Translations under genes and position numbers: made by a program | Shown here: positions 8,817 to 18,271 of the stretch, one piece after another | Layout: every line of letters begins with the position of its first letter | Position numbering within the stretch: position 1 is the first letter of the stretch | Notes under the pieces: generated by a model | Database searches by the model: none | Told to the model about the DNA's origin: nothing | The model's input: the letters and a program-made list of their open reading frames with translations, nothing else | DNA from: Spirochaeta cellobiosiphila DSM 17781 | GTDB taxonomy: Bacteria > Spirochaetota > Spirochaetia > DSM-17781 | DNA: 64,000 bases | Reading direction: 5' to 3' | NCBI RefSeq assembly: GCF_000426705.1 | Contig: NZ_KE384557.1 | Location: forward strand, 62,001-126,000

Positions 8817-10876
8817 GATTTCTCCAATTGTTTCTTTATGTTTTCTGCTGTCAGAGGAAGGCTATCAAGTTTAACTCCCAGGGCCTGGTTTACAGCTGTT
8901 GTTAAAGCCGCTGGAATAAGTATCCAAGGTAAGGCACTTAAAGATTTTGGTTTCTTTTTGTCACTATGTTTGAAGAATATATGTACGGGAGGTTGGTTCT
9001 TTCCATATATTTGTTCAAAAGAATCCGGATTCTGTGTCAGAGGATCTTCGTAGAGGGCCCAGCTTAATGCGGCAATTGTAGAGGCAAACAAACTGTCTCT
9101 TGCTTGTTTTCTATTTAATACTTGTCCTGGATCAACGGTTAACCAAATGGCCTTAATGATGATTTCCATTCCAATAGGATCAACTTCTACCTCTACAACA
9201 GCACTTCCCCAGGCTAAATCGTGAAAAGGTAAACCAGTCATACGTTCCCCGTCATAAACCCGCTTACTGGAGCGTCTATATCTCTTGCTAATACTTATTG
9301 GTAAGGCTTCTCGGAAACGTTTTTTTTGAATATTTCCAAATCCCTGTTTAATCTGGTTATAGATAATAGAAATACTTCGACCTCCGATCTGTGGTCCAAG
9401 GTCACATTCCTTTTTGTTCTTATAGTATATGTTATCGTCATTCATCTCAAAGATAGCTTTGCCGTCTTGAATAAGTTGTTCTGATAAAAAGGGGTTCCAG
9501 CGATTTGGTTCAGGTGATATTTCTATACCTGTTGAATTGAGAGTAATATCTATTGTCCCTGATAAGGGGAAGTTTTTTAGAAATCCATTCCCTTGATATC
9601 CTGAACTAAAACCTATGCCTCTCAAAAATGCCCCTTCCTGATGAGGTGTCAGACGACGTTTACGCGTTAATTCATAAGCATAGAACTTTCTAAATAAATC
9701 AGATTGTTCTACTGTTTGTTCCATGACGCTTAAGTGAGAGCCTTCTTCTTTTATATAAGCCCCCCCAATAAAACGATGTCCTGTCTTGTTAATAATATCT
9801 TTAGTGTAATTCCAGCCGTCTTGGTGAATATGTTCTGCTATTCTATTATGATGCATTTCCCTTGCAAACGATCCCTGTACTGTTCCAAAACCAATACAGG
9901 GAGTCTTGGGAAGGGTAGAGGTTTTTACCACTTGCCCATAGAGTCTAACATTTTTAATGAAATTTACACCCATAGAGGCTAGAAGCATACGATCGAGAAC
10001 TTCCTGTCCTAATAAATCAAAAGCTCCTATATCAACAGAACAATGGACTTCCATGGCTGTGATTTTATTATCTTCATTTAGAGCTGTTTTCATATGAAAG
10101 ACAGCAGGTATACGACGAGGACCAAAATACCATGCTTCCTGGAAGCTTAAGGCTAAACGACAGGAGCGTTTTGTTTTTGTCACTGCCAATGATGTTAATG
10201 CTCCTAACAAGTGGGTAAACCATATATCGGAATCCCATGGTAAACGTTCATGGCAGTGGCTTATCGTTATCTGATTTTTATCATATCCAATAGCCTTGCT
10301 TATCACATCATTAGCGATTTCAGGCCATCCATTGGGGTAGCTGATGGACAGTATGTTATCTTGTATTGTACCTGTACAGCATATTCTTGTTGAGGGAACA
10401 ATCACCTGGGTTGGTATTCTGTATTCACCTTCTATCTGCTGATGTGCTTTTGAAAAAGCCTCATTAACATCACCTCTTTCCCAGAGTCGAGAATGGAATA
10501 TTTGAGATTCCATAGGCGTTTTTGAAAAATAATCAGCTATGGATTTTTCTGTTATAATTTTGATTTGGTTAATAAAATCATTAAGATAAGCCTCATCTTC
10601 TCCACAAACAAGGGCAAGTGGCTGGCCTAAATAGGAGATTTCTTCATCTGCCAATAGGGGAATATTTCCAAAGGGAAAGCTGAGGAGGTTTGATCCTTCA
10701 ATATCCCGAGCTGTGATAATCTCAATCCCTCTGGGAATAGCTCCCCACTGGATTTCTGTTAATCTTCCTTTCATTATGTCTGAGCGAACTATTTTTATTT
10801 CTATTGGAGTTTTAATGTCATTACTACTCTCTCGTTCCCCCCTAAGGCGGGCATACAGTTCTTCATCCCATGCCAT
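8813..10876 (-). CDS. Molybdenum hydroxylase large subunit, divergent (active-site Glu and Arg not conserved)
   Basis: A 687-residue protein of the xanthine dehydrogenase/aldehyde oxidase molybdopterin-binding family. The N-terminal alpha/beta hammerhead ('GVxxITARDI'-like, 'ISYLGQPLALV') is followed by the two Mo-cofactor domains. It is shorter than typical relatives (about 750-780). At the place of the 'FRGFGGPQ' loop it has 'CIGFGTVQG', losing the Arg. At the C-terminus, where relatives have 'VGEPP' before 'GVKINSLP', it has 'SALPW' before 'GVKLDSLP', so the catalytic Glu aligns with Ala. The comparison is from memory of E. coli XdhA and bovine enzyme. It begins 3 bases after the aminotransferase gene with an AAGG site. 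Confidence 0.82.
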   Translation of the reverse strand: MAWDEELYARLRGERESSNDIKTPIEIKIVRSDIMKGRLTEIQWGAIPRGIEIITARDIEGSNLLSFPFGNIPLLADEEISYLGQPLALVCGEDEAYLNDFINQIKIITEKSIADYFSKTPMESQIFHSRLWERGDVNEAFSKAHQQIEGEYRIPTQVIVPSTRICCTGTIQDNILSISYPNGWPEIANDVISKAIGYDKNQITISHCHERLPWDSDIWFTHLLGALTSLAVTKTKRSCRLALSFQEAWYFGPRRIPAVFHMKTALNEDNKITAMEVHCSVDIGAFDLLGQEVLDRMLLASMGVNFIKNVRLYGQVVKTSTLPKTPCIGFGTVQGSFAREMHHNRIAEHIHQDGWNYTKDIINKTGHRFIGGAYIKEEGSHLSVMEQTVEQSDLFRKFYAYELTRKRRLTPHQEGAFLRGIGFSSGYQGNGFLKNFPLSGTIDITLNSTGIEISPEPNRWNPFLSEQLIQDGKAIFEMNDDNIYYKNKKECDLGPQIGGRSISIIYNQIKQGFGNIQKKRFREALPISISKRYRRSSKRVYDGERMTGLPFHDLAWGSAVVEVEVDPIGMEIIIKAIWLTVDPGQVLNRKQARDSLFASTIAALSWALYEDPLTQNPDSFEQIYGKNQPPVHIFFKHSDKKKPKSLSALPWILIPAALTTAVNQALGVKLDSLPLTAENIKKQLEKS

Positions 10877-10879
10877 ACA

Positions 10880-12052
10880 TCAACCTTTATAGTGGGATTT
10901 TCCAATACTTAATACAGAATTAATAACATAGTTAACTTCTTCTTCATCCATACCATGGAATATTGGTAGGCTTATGATCTCTTCAAATGCTTTAGTTGCT
11001 CGAGGGAAATCTGTATCTTTAAGTCCATACTTATTTCTATAATAAGTCATCATATGTAATGGTTTGTAGTGAACACTTGTCCCTACACCTGCTTCTTTTA
11101 GTTTATTGATGAAATCATTCCTGTTTATGTTGAGTTTACTCAAATTTAGTTTTATCGCATAAAGGTGCCATGAGTTACCCTCTCCATTTGGGGGACAAGT
11201 TAAGAAATCATATTGATCAAATACAGAATTATACTGATTAGCAATAGATTGTCGTTGCTGTCTGAATGTTTCAGCTTTTTGCAATTGTACCCGACCTAAG
11301 GCTGCGGCTATATCTGTTAAATTATACTTATATCCAGGGACTGTTACATCATATTCCCAATTCGCTTTCGTATCAGTATATCTATTAAAAGCATCTTTAT
11401 TAATTCCATGTAGACGATAGAGTTTTATTTTTTCCGCTATATCATCATGATTGGTTATAACCATTCCCCCTTCACCAGTAGTAATCGTTTTATTTGCATA
11501 AAAGGAATAGACTCCAATATCTCCCCTGTTTCCAGCATATTGCCCTTTCTCATTATGGCAGGGAAAGCTGTGTGCCGCATCTTCTAATATAGTGAAGGCA
11601 TGCCTAGCTTTGAGGTCCGTTAATTGCTCCATATCACAGGTAACACCACCAATATGCACAGGGATAATAGTTTTAATGTCATGTTCATTTAATTTTGTTT
11701 TCACTTCATCTATAGCAAGATTGAAGCCATTAGGTTCTATATCCACAAAAACAGGATCAGCATCAAGGTATCTGATAACTTCTGCTGTGGCTGTAAAGGT
11801 CCAAACACTAGTTAATACTTTATCTCCAGGTTGAATTCCCAAAGCTTTTAGTGCTAAATGAAGACCACTTGTTGCGGAATTAACGGCGATGGCATGACTA
11901 CAATTTATATAGCTTGCCATATCCTTTTCAAAAGCTATGGCCTGTTTTCCTGTTGTTAACCATCCTGATCTTAAGACGTTAAGAACGGCTGCCTCCTCAT
12001 CCTCCCCTATAAAAGGTCTAGCAAAAGGTACGGAATTAATATTCTGGTTCAT
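10880..12052 (-). CDS. DegT/DnrJ/EryC1 family sugar aminotransferase (PLP-dependent)
   Basis: Transfers an amino group to a nucleotide-linked 4-keto (or 3-keto) sugar. The protein has the family N-terminus 'VPFARPFIGEDEEAAVLNVLRSGWLTTG', the PLP phosphate site 'NSATSGLHLAL', the cofactor Asp in 'EDAAH' and the Schiff-base lysine K188 in 'YANKTITTGEGG'. I start it at the ATG at 12052 (390 residues), which has GGAGA upstream; an ATG at 12079 has none. The gene overlaps the upstream dehydratase by 17 bases, so the pair probably makes a UDP-4-amino-4,6-dideoxy sugar of the PglF/PglE or FlaA1/PseC kind for a glycan or flagellin. Which sugar is not decided by sequence. Confidence 0.9.
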   Translation of the reverse strand: MNQNINSVPFARPFIGEDEEAAVLNVLRSGWLTTGKQAIAFEKDMASYINCSHAIAVNSATSGLHLALKALGIQPGDKVLTSVWTFTATAEVIRYLDADPVFVDIEPNGFNLAIDEVKTKLNEHDIKTIIPVHIGGVTCDMEQLTDLKARHAFTILEDAAHSFPCHNEKGQYAGNRGDIGVYSFYANKTITTGEGGMVITNHDDIAEKIKLYRLHGINKDAFNRYTDTKANWEYDVTVPGYKYNLTDIAAALGRVQLQKAETFRQQRQSIANQYNSVFDQYDFLTCPPNGEGNSWHLYAIKLNLSKLNINRNDFINKLKEAGVGTSVHYKPLHMMTYYRNKYGLKDTDFPRATKAFEEIISLPIFHGMDEEEVNYVINSVLSIGKSHYKG

Positions 12053-13508
12053 TATCAGGGATCTCCAAAGTCGGTACATACTTATTAAGTGTTGCTCTTA
12101 AAGCTTTTCTATTACGATACAGCTGAGTCTTCTGTGGATCATAAAAACAAATAGGCTTTAGTTGTTCTAATATCTCATCCATAGATATCTGGGGAGTCTT
12201 CTTTATTATCTTGTTTAGCTTATGATACTGAGTAGGTAATACTTCTTCAGAAGAGGAGTATAGGCGCTCATATAATTTTTCTCCAGGTCGTAAGCCTATA
12301 TAGTTAATGGCAATATCCTGTTCTGGTTTAAAACCATAAAAGGTGGTCATTTGTCTTGCTAAATCTTCTATATTTACGGGTTCTCCCATGTCGAGCAGAT
12401 AAAGATCTCTGTTTTGTCCAACTCCACCGGCTTGAAGGACTAAACTTGCGGCCTCAGGGATGGTCATAAAATATCTGGTAGCCCTTGAATCGGTGATTGT
12501 AATGGGGCCACCTGTTAGTATTTGCTCTTTAAATAAGGGGAGTATACTACCTCTGGATCCCAATACATTGGCAAAACGAACAACCATGAAATCCTGATTT
12601 GGGCCTCCTGAGGATAATACCAATTGTTCTGCAAAGAATTTGCTGACTCCATAGGTACTGTTAGGATTTACTGCTTTATCAGTGGAGATTAGTACTAATT
12701 TAGGTATTTTTGCTTTTTCTGCTGCTTTAAGCAAATGATAGGTACCAAATACATTGTTAATGACAGCTTCAACAGGATTAGCTTCCATTAAAGGTACATG
12801 CTTATGGGCTGCACAATGAAAAATAACATCTGCCTTTAACCTCGTTAGAATAAAATCCATGAAGTCTTGATCTCTCAGTTCTCCTATGATGGGAACTATA
12901 GTGGCTTTTTCTCCAACTCCACCTTTTTGTAAAAGCCTTAATTCCTTCTCAATTAAGTAAATACTGTTTTCTCCGTGACCAAATAGGTACAGCCTTTCCG
13001 CTCCTCCTGATAGTAATTGACGGGCTAATTCTGATCCAATGGAACCACCTGCTCCTGTGATTAAAACCCTTTTCCCTCTTAGGTAGGAAAGGCTTTCTTT
13101 CAAGTTTATAAATATAGGAGGTCTGCCCAGCAAATCTTGTGGATCTATTTCTCTTGTCTGGATAAGATGCGCTTCTCCATTGACAATTTGACTAACATTA
13201 GGAAGTAATCGAATTTGTATAAAATTTGATTCTTGCAAAGAATTATATATACGCTTTAAATCATCTGGACTACCTGAAGGTATTGTTATTATTGCCTCTT
13301 CCGCCTGTACAGATTCATTTATAGTTTTTATTTGTGAAATAGGACCATAGACAGGGACTCCGTCTATATCAGTACCGATTTTATCAGGATCATCGTCAAC
13401 AAAGGCAAGGGCTTTACCAAGATGTCCTTTTTGTTTAATCTCCTGAAGTAGCTGACGGCCAGCGAATCCTGCTCCAATGAGTAGGATGGTTCTTTTTTTC
13501 AATTCCAT
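12036..13508 (-). CDS. Nucleotide-sugar 4,6-dehydratase, CapD/PglF family, without membrane domain
   Basis: A 490-residue protein with two Rossmann parts: an N-terminal CoA-binding-like domain ('ILLIGAGFAGRQLL') and a C-terminal extended SDR domain with the NAD site 'TGAGGSIGSELARQ'. The catalytic stretch is 'STDKAVNPNSTYGVSK' with Y286 and K290. Relatives such as PglF and WbpM begin with four membrane helices and have Met in place of the Tyr; this one starts directly at the Rossmann fold and keeps YxxxK like the short FlaA1. The expected reaction is dehydration of UDP-GlcNAc to a 4-keto-6-deoxy sugar, used by the overlapping downstream aminotransferase. It is the first gene of the minus-strand run. 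Confidence 0.88.
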   Translation of the reverse strand: MELKKRTILLIGAGFAGRQLLQEIKQKGHLGKALAFVDDDPDKIGTDIDGVPVYGPISQIKTINESVQAEEAIITIPSGSPDDLKRIYNSLQESNFIQIRLLPNVSQIVNGEAHLIQTREIDPQDLLGRPPIFINLKESLSYLRGKRVLITGAGGSIGSELARQLLSGGAERLYLFGHGENSIYLIEKELRLLQKGGVGEKATIVPIIGELRDQDFMDFILTRLKADVIFHCAAHKHVPLMEANPVEAVINNVFGTYHLLKAAEKAKIPKLVLISTDKAVNPNSTYGVSKFFAEQLVLSSGGPNQDFMVVRFANVLGSRGSILPLFKEQILTGGPITITDSRATRYFMTIPEAASLVLQAGGVGQNRDLYLLDMGEPVNIEDLARQMTTFYGFKPEQDIAINYIGLRPGEKLYERLYSSSEEVLPTQYHKLNKIIKKTPQISMDEILEQLKPICFYDPQKTQLYRNRKALRATLNKYVPTLEIPDNEPEY

Positions 13509-13585
13509 TCTATAATCATAACAGAGGTTGTAAAAAATGTTTAGAACCTTTTCTTGTTTGCCGATGGTCTAATTGAGGTGAACCT

Positions 13586-14056
13586 GTGGTTAAACAAATT
13601 TTTTTATTAGTCTTTTTAGGTATATCTACAACTCTTTTTGCTCAGACAGTATTAATGGATACAGAAGAATACTATAAAACAGGCGGCCCTGATGCTTCTA
13701 TTGAATATGCGTCACAATTTGAAAGTCAGATTATGAATGCCCTGTTTGATAATGGTTATATTGTATTCAATCTAGGTTCTTATCTTAAAGCGGATTCCTT
13801 ATCAGTTCAAAATATATCTACAGATGTTCAATCTTTGGCCTCTGAAAATGGTGCTAAGTATTTAATTAAAATGTTAATCCAATTTGAATTAGACGGTGAT
13901 AACAAAAATATCCCAACCCAAATTCTCTTGTCACTCCATGATATAAAATCAGATTCTGTTTTGTTTGATGATAATCTTATTTTACCTACTGATTCATCAC
14001 AATGGGATAAATCACTCCAAGAAGATCTCATTGCCCAATTGGTTAATTTGTTATAG
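13586..14056 (+). CDS. Secreted/periplasmic protein of unknown function
   Basis: A 156-residue protein with a clear Sec signal peptide (KQ, then 'IFLLVFLGISTTLFA', cleavage near A-Q-T). The mature part mixes helices and strands and is acidic; I recognise no family. It starts with GTG, preceded by TGAGGTG at a proper distance. It is followed 9 bases later by the RlpA-like/SPOR gene, so an envelope role is likely by context. It is divergent from the dehydratase gene, 77 bases away. Confidence 0.7.
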   Translation: MVKQIFLLVFLGISTTLFAQTVLMDTEEYYKTGGPDASIEYASQFESQIMNALFDNGYIVFNLGSYLKADSLSVQNISTDVQSLASENGAKYLIKMLIQFELDGDNKNIPTQILLSLHDIKSDSVLFDDNLILPTDSSQWDKSLQEDLIAQLVNLL

Positions 14057-14065
14057 GAAGATGTT

Positions 14066-15523
14066 ATGAAAAAGCGTATTTTTTTAATATTAACAGTGTT
14101 GTTTGTTTCTTTTAGATTGTTCTCACAATCCAACTGGCAAGGTAAAGCTGATGTAAGTAAGTTTGGTGAACTACCTGAGAGGGGGTACTACGCTGCTTCC
14201 AATGATTTTCCTCGCGATACAAAAGTTTCTGTTACGAATAATAATAATGGCAAAAAAGTTGTGGTGAGCATTTTAAACGAATTGCCCAACGAACCGGGCT
14301 TATTGTTACTCTTAAGTCCTGAAGCTGCAAAAGCTCTAGACATGGGTGGACAACAGATTCCCATATCTGTTGCCGTTGATAGAAGCAATATTGACCGGCA
14401 ATCATTCCTTTATGAAGATGGAAACATTAACCCAGATCCAGAAGTTAACCCAGTAGCTGTCAATACCGGGGATACTTCTAACCAAAATAAAGAAGACAGT
14501 CCTTCAGAGGATAATACTGATGCTGTTGTCGCTACAATAGAATCAGCTGAACAAGTCATTGAGGAAGCGGCAGCCAATGCAGAAGAATCAGATCAGCCTG
14601 ATTTTGTAGAGCCAGAACAATTAGAGGCTCCCCAATCCGTTCCTGATTTAGCTGGGGATGATGTTGTTTTACCAGAACTAGCTGAATCTGTTCCTGAAAA
14701 GGATAGTGTTAATGATAAATTGGCTGTGTCCGGTATTTTTCCTCAGGAAGACAGTAGTCTAAAAACTAACGAAGAAGCTCCAGATAAAATATGGGATTTG
14801 CCCGGTAGAGAGGATGCCTTTTACAATAGACCTGAGCCTGAAGTTCTACCAACAGAACAAGAGGTTGATAAGGTTGTAAGCGAATTAGATACTCCGGAAG
14901 TTGTTCAATCAGAAATAGTTCCTGAAGATTCCTCTAGTGCTCCTGCTGATGTTGCTCTTTTACCTGCACTGCCAGTAGAAGAGGAAAAACCTGAAATATC
15001 ATCAGCTCAGGTTTTAGAGGTTCCAGAAGAAGACAATCTTGATACACCCTTATTACCTGAAACACCAGATAATGGAACAGAGGAATCCTCTCAGGATCGC
15101 ATTACTCCTCCTGAAGAATTCCCTATAGAAAATCCTGATGATGTTGTTATTACCTTAGAACCTGGTAATTTAAGACCACCAGAAAACACTCCTATAGAAG
15201 ATCCTGAACCTGTTGTTACAGCAGTTCCTGAACCAGTGAAACTATCTCAAATTGTTAATAATCTTAATTTAGCGACCATAAGTTCATTGGATCCAAAAAT
15301 GAACTATATCCAAATTGGATCCTATAAAGAAAATATTCAAAGAGAAAATCTAGTCAGTGACTTGCAAAGCATAATGCCCATTGCTATTCTCAAAAAACCA
15401 GAAGATCCACAACTGATCAGATTAGTAGCTGGTCCATTGTCTGAGGATCAAATTGGTGTGTTATATTACCTAATAAAGGATAAGGGATTTAAAGATTCTT
15501 TTATAATTCGGAGAAAAGAGTGA
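14066..15523 (+). CDS. RlpA-like SPOR-domain envelope protein with acidic linker
   Basis: A 485-residue exported protein. After the signal peptide ('IFLILTVLFVSFRLFS'), residues about 30-105 look like a double-psi beta-barrel of the RlpA type ('AASNDFPRDTKVSVTN', then a strand, then 'LSPEAAKALDM'). The lytic site motif 'VNDRGP' of RlpA is replaced by 'LNELP', so it is probably not a lytic transglycosylase. Residues about 130-400 are a Pro/Glu/Asp-rich disordered linker. The last 75 residues form a SPOR domain ('YIQIGSYKENIQRENL...VAGPLSEDQI'), which binds denuded septal peptidoglycan. The gene ends in a GTGA overlap with ligA. Confidence 0.78.
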   Translation: MKKRIFLILTVLFVSFRLFSQSNWQGKADVSKFGELPERGYYAASNDFPRDTKVSVTNNNNGKKVVVSILNELPNEPGLLLLLSPEAAKALDMGGQQIPISVAVDRSNIDRQSFLYEDGNINPDPEVNPVAVNTGDTSNQNKEDSPSEDNTDAVVATIESAEQVIEEAAANAEESDQPDFVEPEQLEAPQSVPDLAGDDVVLPELAESVPEKDSVNDKLAVSGIFPQEDSSLKTNEEAPDKIWDLPGREDAFYNRPEPEVLPTEQEVDKVVSELDTPEVVQSEIVPEDSSSAPADVALLPALPVEEEKPEISSAQVLEVPEEDNLDTPLLPETPDNGTEESSQDRITPPEEFPIENPDDVVITLEPGNLRPPENTPIEDPEPVVTAVPEPVKLSQIVNNLNLATISSLDPKMNYIQIGSYKENIQRENLVSDLQSIMPIAILKKPEDPQLIRLVAGPLSEDQIGVLYYLIKDKGFKDSFIIRRKE

Positions 15524-17523
15524 CATCCATTGAACTTGAAATAGATGAATTGAAGATAAAATTAAAAAAATATCAATTTGAATATTATGTGACAGGTAAG
15601 CCTATTGTATCAGATAGAGAATACGATAGGCTTTTTGATCGATTACTGGAGCTTGAAAGTAAATATCCCGAATTAAAAACACCTGATAGTCCTACCATGA
15701 GGGTAGGGTCTGATTTAACACATGAATTGCCAGAAGTTGAGCATACCATTCCTGTATTGAGCCTGGATAAGGCCTATTCAGAAGAAGAGGTCATTAAATG
15801 GGTGGAAAAGACAGAGCGGAACACAGGCAAATCCTTAAGCTTTGTACTCGAAGAGAAAATCGATGGAATATCAATCGTTCTTTATTATGATAGAGGATTA
15901 TTACAAAGAGCGGTTACCCGAGGCAATGGTTCTATAGGAAATGATGTGACTGCTAATGTTAAGACAATAGGAACAGTTCCTTTATCTATAGAGTATGAGA
16001 AGCCTTTAGCCGTTAGAGGAGAGATCTACCTCCCTAAAAGCTTATTTGCAAAAATTAATAAGAGCATGGAAGCAGACTATGCTAATCCCCGAAATTTAGC
16101 TGCTGGTACTATTAGGAGAATAAAGAGTTCTGAAGTTGCCAAGGTTCCTCTCAATATTTTTATTTATGAAGGTTTCTTTGCGGAGGAAGAGGCTCTCAGT
16201 CATGTAAATAATCTTAACAAACTCAGGGCTCTTGGCTTTAGACTAAATTCCAGAACGACGATTTTTGATCATGAGACAATCGGCGGCCAGTTTAATGATT
16301 TGTCTAATATTATTGAACGGATGACTACCGAACGACCTGATTTGGATTATGAGATTGATGGTCTTGTCTTAAAAGTTGATGATGTACAAACCCGTGAGTC
16401 TTTAGGTTACACAGGTCATCATCCACGATGGGCTATTGCTTATAAGTTTGAGTCTCCAGCTGGGATTACTCAACTAATTGGTATTGATATTCAGGTAGGG
16501 CGGACAGGGCGTATTACTCCTGTGGGTAGAGTAGAACCTATCAATATAGGTGGGGCGACTATCGCTAATGTAACTCTTCATAATCAATCCTATATTGATC
16601 TTCTCGAATTATCTATTGGGGATATGGTGTCCGTTAGTCGAAGAGGGGATGTCATTCCAGCTGTTGAAAAAGTTGTAGAAAAATCTGAGAATTCGCCTCT
16701 ATGGCATATGCCTGATCATTGTCCTGTTTGTCATACCCCATTAATACAAAAGGGAGCTCATCATTTTTGTCCCAACCATGATTGTCCTGATCAAATTAAA
16801 GGACGGATAAGGTTTTTTGTGGGAACGGATCAAATGGACATTCGTAATTTAGGACCGGAAACATTAGATGTCCTATTGGAAAAAGGGATGATTAAAGATA
16901 TTCAAGACCTTTACACTTGTGATTTTAATTCTTTGGAAGGTAGTGAAGGTTTTGGTTCAAAAAAAATAAAGCTAATTCAGGATGGGATAGAGGCCAGTAA
17001 AGAAAGACATTTTTCGACAGTTCTAGCTTCTCTGGGAATTCCTGATTTAGGAAAGCGTGTTGCCCAATTGCTAGTACAAAATGGTTTTTCTGACATACAG
17101 AATCTCATCCAAGTAGCCAGAGAAGATAATTGGGAAACGTTTGCTTCTATACCGGGTATAGGGGAAAAAATGGCAAAAAACTTTGTTAATGCCTTTGGAG
17201 AACCCCAACTTCTTAAGCAAGTCCAGGCTTTAGGCGATGCTGGTCTTCAAATGCAGAGTCGTGATGCTGAACTTGAGACAAGGGATGGTATTTTCATGGA
17301 ACAAAGCTGGTGTATCACCGGGAGTTTTGAACATTACCAACCACGTTCGTTAGCCGAGACAGAGATAAAACAACGGGGAGGACGCATTGTTAGTAGTGTC
17401 TCATCTAAAACAACACATCTTTTAGCAGGTGAAAAAGCGGGTTCTAAATTAAATAAAGCTAGAGAATTAGGGCTCACTATTGTTGATGAACAGACATTTC
17501 TTACAATGATAGGTCAGGAATAA
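15520..17523 (+). CDS. ligA: NAD-dependent DNA ligase
   Basis: Seals nicks during replication and repair with NAD as cofactor. The 667-residue protein has the usual order: Ia domain ('YYVTGKPIVSDREYDRLFDRL', NMN binding), adenylation domain with the KxDG lysine K113 ('EEKIDG'), OB fold ('QVGRTGRITPVGRVEPI'), a Cys4 zinc site ('CPVC', then 'CPNHDCP'), HhH motifs and a C-terminal BRCT domain ('WCITGSFEHYQPRSLAE'). It starts with GTG, whose last two bases begin the stop of the preceding gene, so translation is probably coupled. Confidence 0.97.
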   Translation: MTSIELEIDELKIKLKKYQFEYYVTGKPIVSDREYDRLFDRLLELESKYPELKTPDSPTMRVGSDLTHELPEVEHTIPVLSLDKAYSEEEVIKWVEKTERNTGKSLSFVLEEKIDGISIVLYYDRGLLQRAVTRGNGSIGNDVTANVKTIGTVPLSIEYEKPLAVRGEIYLPKSLFAKINKSMEADYANPRNLAAGTIRRIKSSEVAKVPLNIFIYEGFFAEEEALSHVNNLNKLRALGFRLNSRTTIFDHETIGGQFNDLSNIIERMTTERPDLDYEIDGLVLKVDDVQTRESLGYTGHHPRWAIAYKFESPAGITQLIGIDIQVGRTGRITPVGRVEPINIGGATIANVTLHNQSYIDLLELSIGDMVSVSRRGDVIPAVEKVVEKSENSPLWHMPDHCPVCHTPLIQKGAHHFCPNHDCPDQIKGRIRFFVGTDQMDIRNLGPETLDVLLEKGMIKDIQDLYTCDFNSLEGSEGFGSKKIKLIQDGIEASKERHFSTVLASLGIPDLGKRVAQLLVQNGFSDIQNLIQVAREDNWETFASIPGIGEKMAKNFVNAFGEPQLLKQVQALGDAGLQMQSRDAELETRDGIFMEQSWCITGSFEHYQPRSLAETEIKQRGGRIVSSVSSKTTHLLAGEKAGSKLNKARELGLTIVDEQTFLTMIGQE

Positions 17524-17524
17524 A

Positions 17525-18271
17525 ATGAGAAAAAAAATAACCCAATGGGCTATAAATATATTACAAAAACAGGGATATGGTATCCTTGATCCACAACAAT
17601 ACCAATCGGATATGGAGTCTTCCTTTACTCCGCTGTGGGCACAGATTCAAAATCATACACTAACATCGAAGGAAAGAGCTTATGCGCTTTATAAAGGTAT
17701 AGAATATCTTTGTAAAGCAAATATACCAGGTGATTTTGTGGAATGTGGAGTCTTTCGTGGTGGGTCTAGCTTATTGGCGGCTCTTACCCTGTTGCAACAT
17801 CAGGATACCTCTAGACAGTTATGGATGTATGATACGTTCGAGGGGATGACCCCACCTACTTCTGAAGATAAAATAGCCTTCACAGGACAATCTGTTAGTG
17901 ATCGATATAAACCTGATTGGTGGGCTGCCGGTGAGCCTCAGGTTCGCGACTTACTATATACTTCGTCCTATCCCAAAGATAAAATGAAGTTCATAAAGGG
18001 ACCAGTTGAAGAAACTCTTCTCCAAAGCATTCCCTCTCAAATAGGTATGCTAAGACTCGATACGGATTGGTATCAATCTACCAAGATAGAATTAGAATTA
18101 CTTTATCCCAGGCTAGTGGTTGGAGGCATACTTATCATTGATGACTATGGACATTTCACAGGGGCTAGACAGGCGGTAGATGAGTATTTTCAAGGTAAAA
18201 TGTATCTATCAAGAGTCGATTATACAGGCCGGGTTTTAATTAAAGGCTCTGATATGCCTATACATAAATAA
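17525..18271 (+). CDS. TylF/MycF-type O-methyltransferase
   Basis: A 248-residue SAM-dependent methyltransferase of the macrocin O-methyltransferase (TylF) family. The SAM loop is 'VECGVFRGGSSLLAA' and the family signature 'LRLDTDWYQSTKIELELLYP' with 'GGILIIDDYGHFTGARQAVDEYF' holds the metal-binding aspartates. In characterised members it methylates sugar hydroxyls, so a glycan-modifying role is plausible here. It begins one base after the ligA stop. Its 3' end overlaps the convergent sfsA fusion gene by 36 bases. Confidence 0.9.
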   Translation: MRKKITQWAINILQKQGYGILDPQQYQSDMESSFTPLWAQIQNHTLTSKERAYALYKGIEYLCKANIPGDFVECGVFRGGSSLLAALTLLQHQDTSRQLWMYDTFEGMTPPTSEDKIAFTGQSVSDRYKPDWWAAGEPQVRDLLYTSSYPKDKMKFIKGPVEETLLQSIPSQIGMLRLDTDWYQSTKIELELLYPRLVVGGILIIDDYGHFTGARQAVDEYFQGKMYLSRVDYTGRVLIKGSDMPIHK

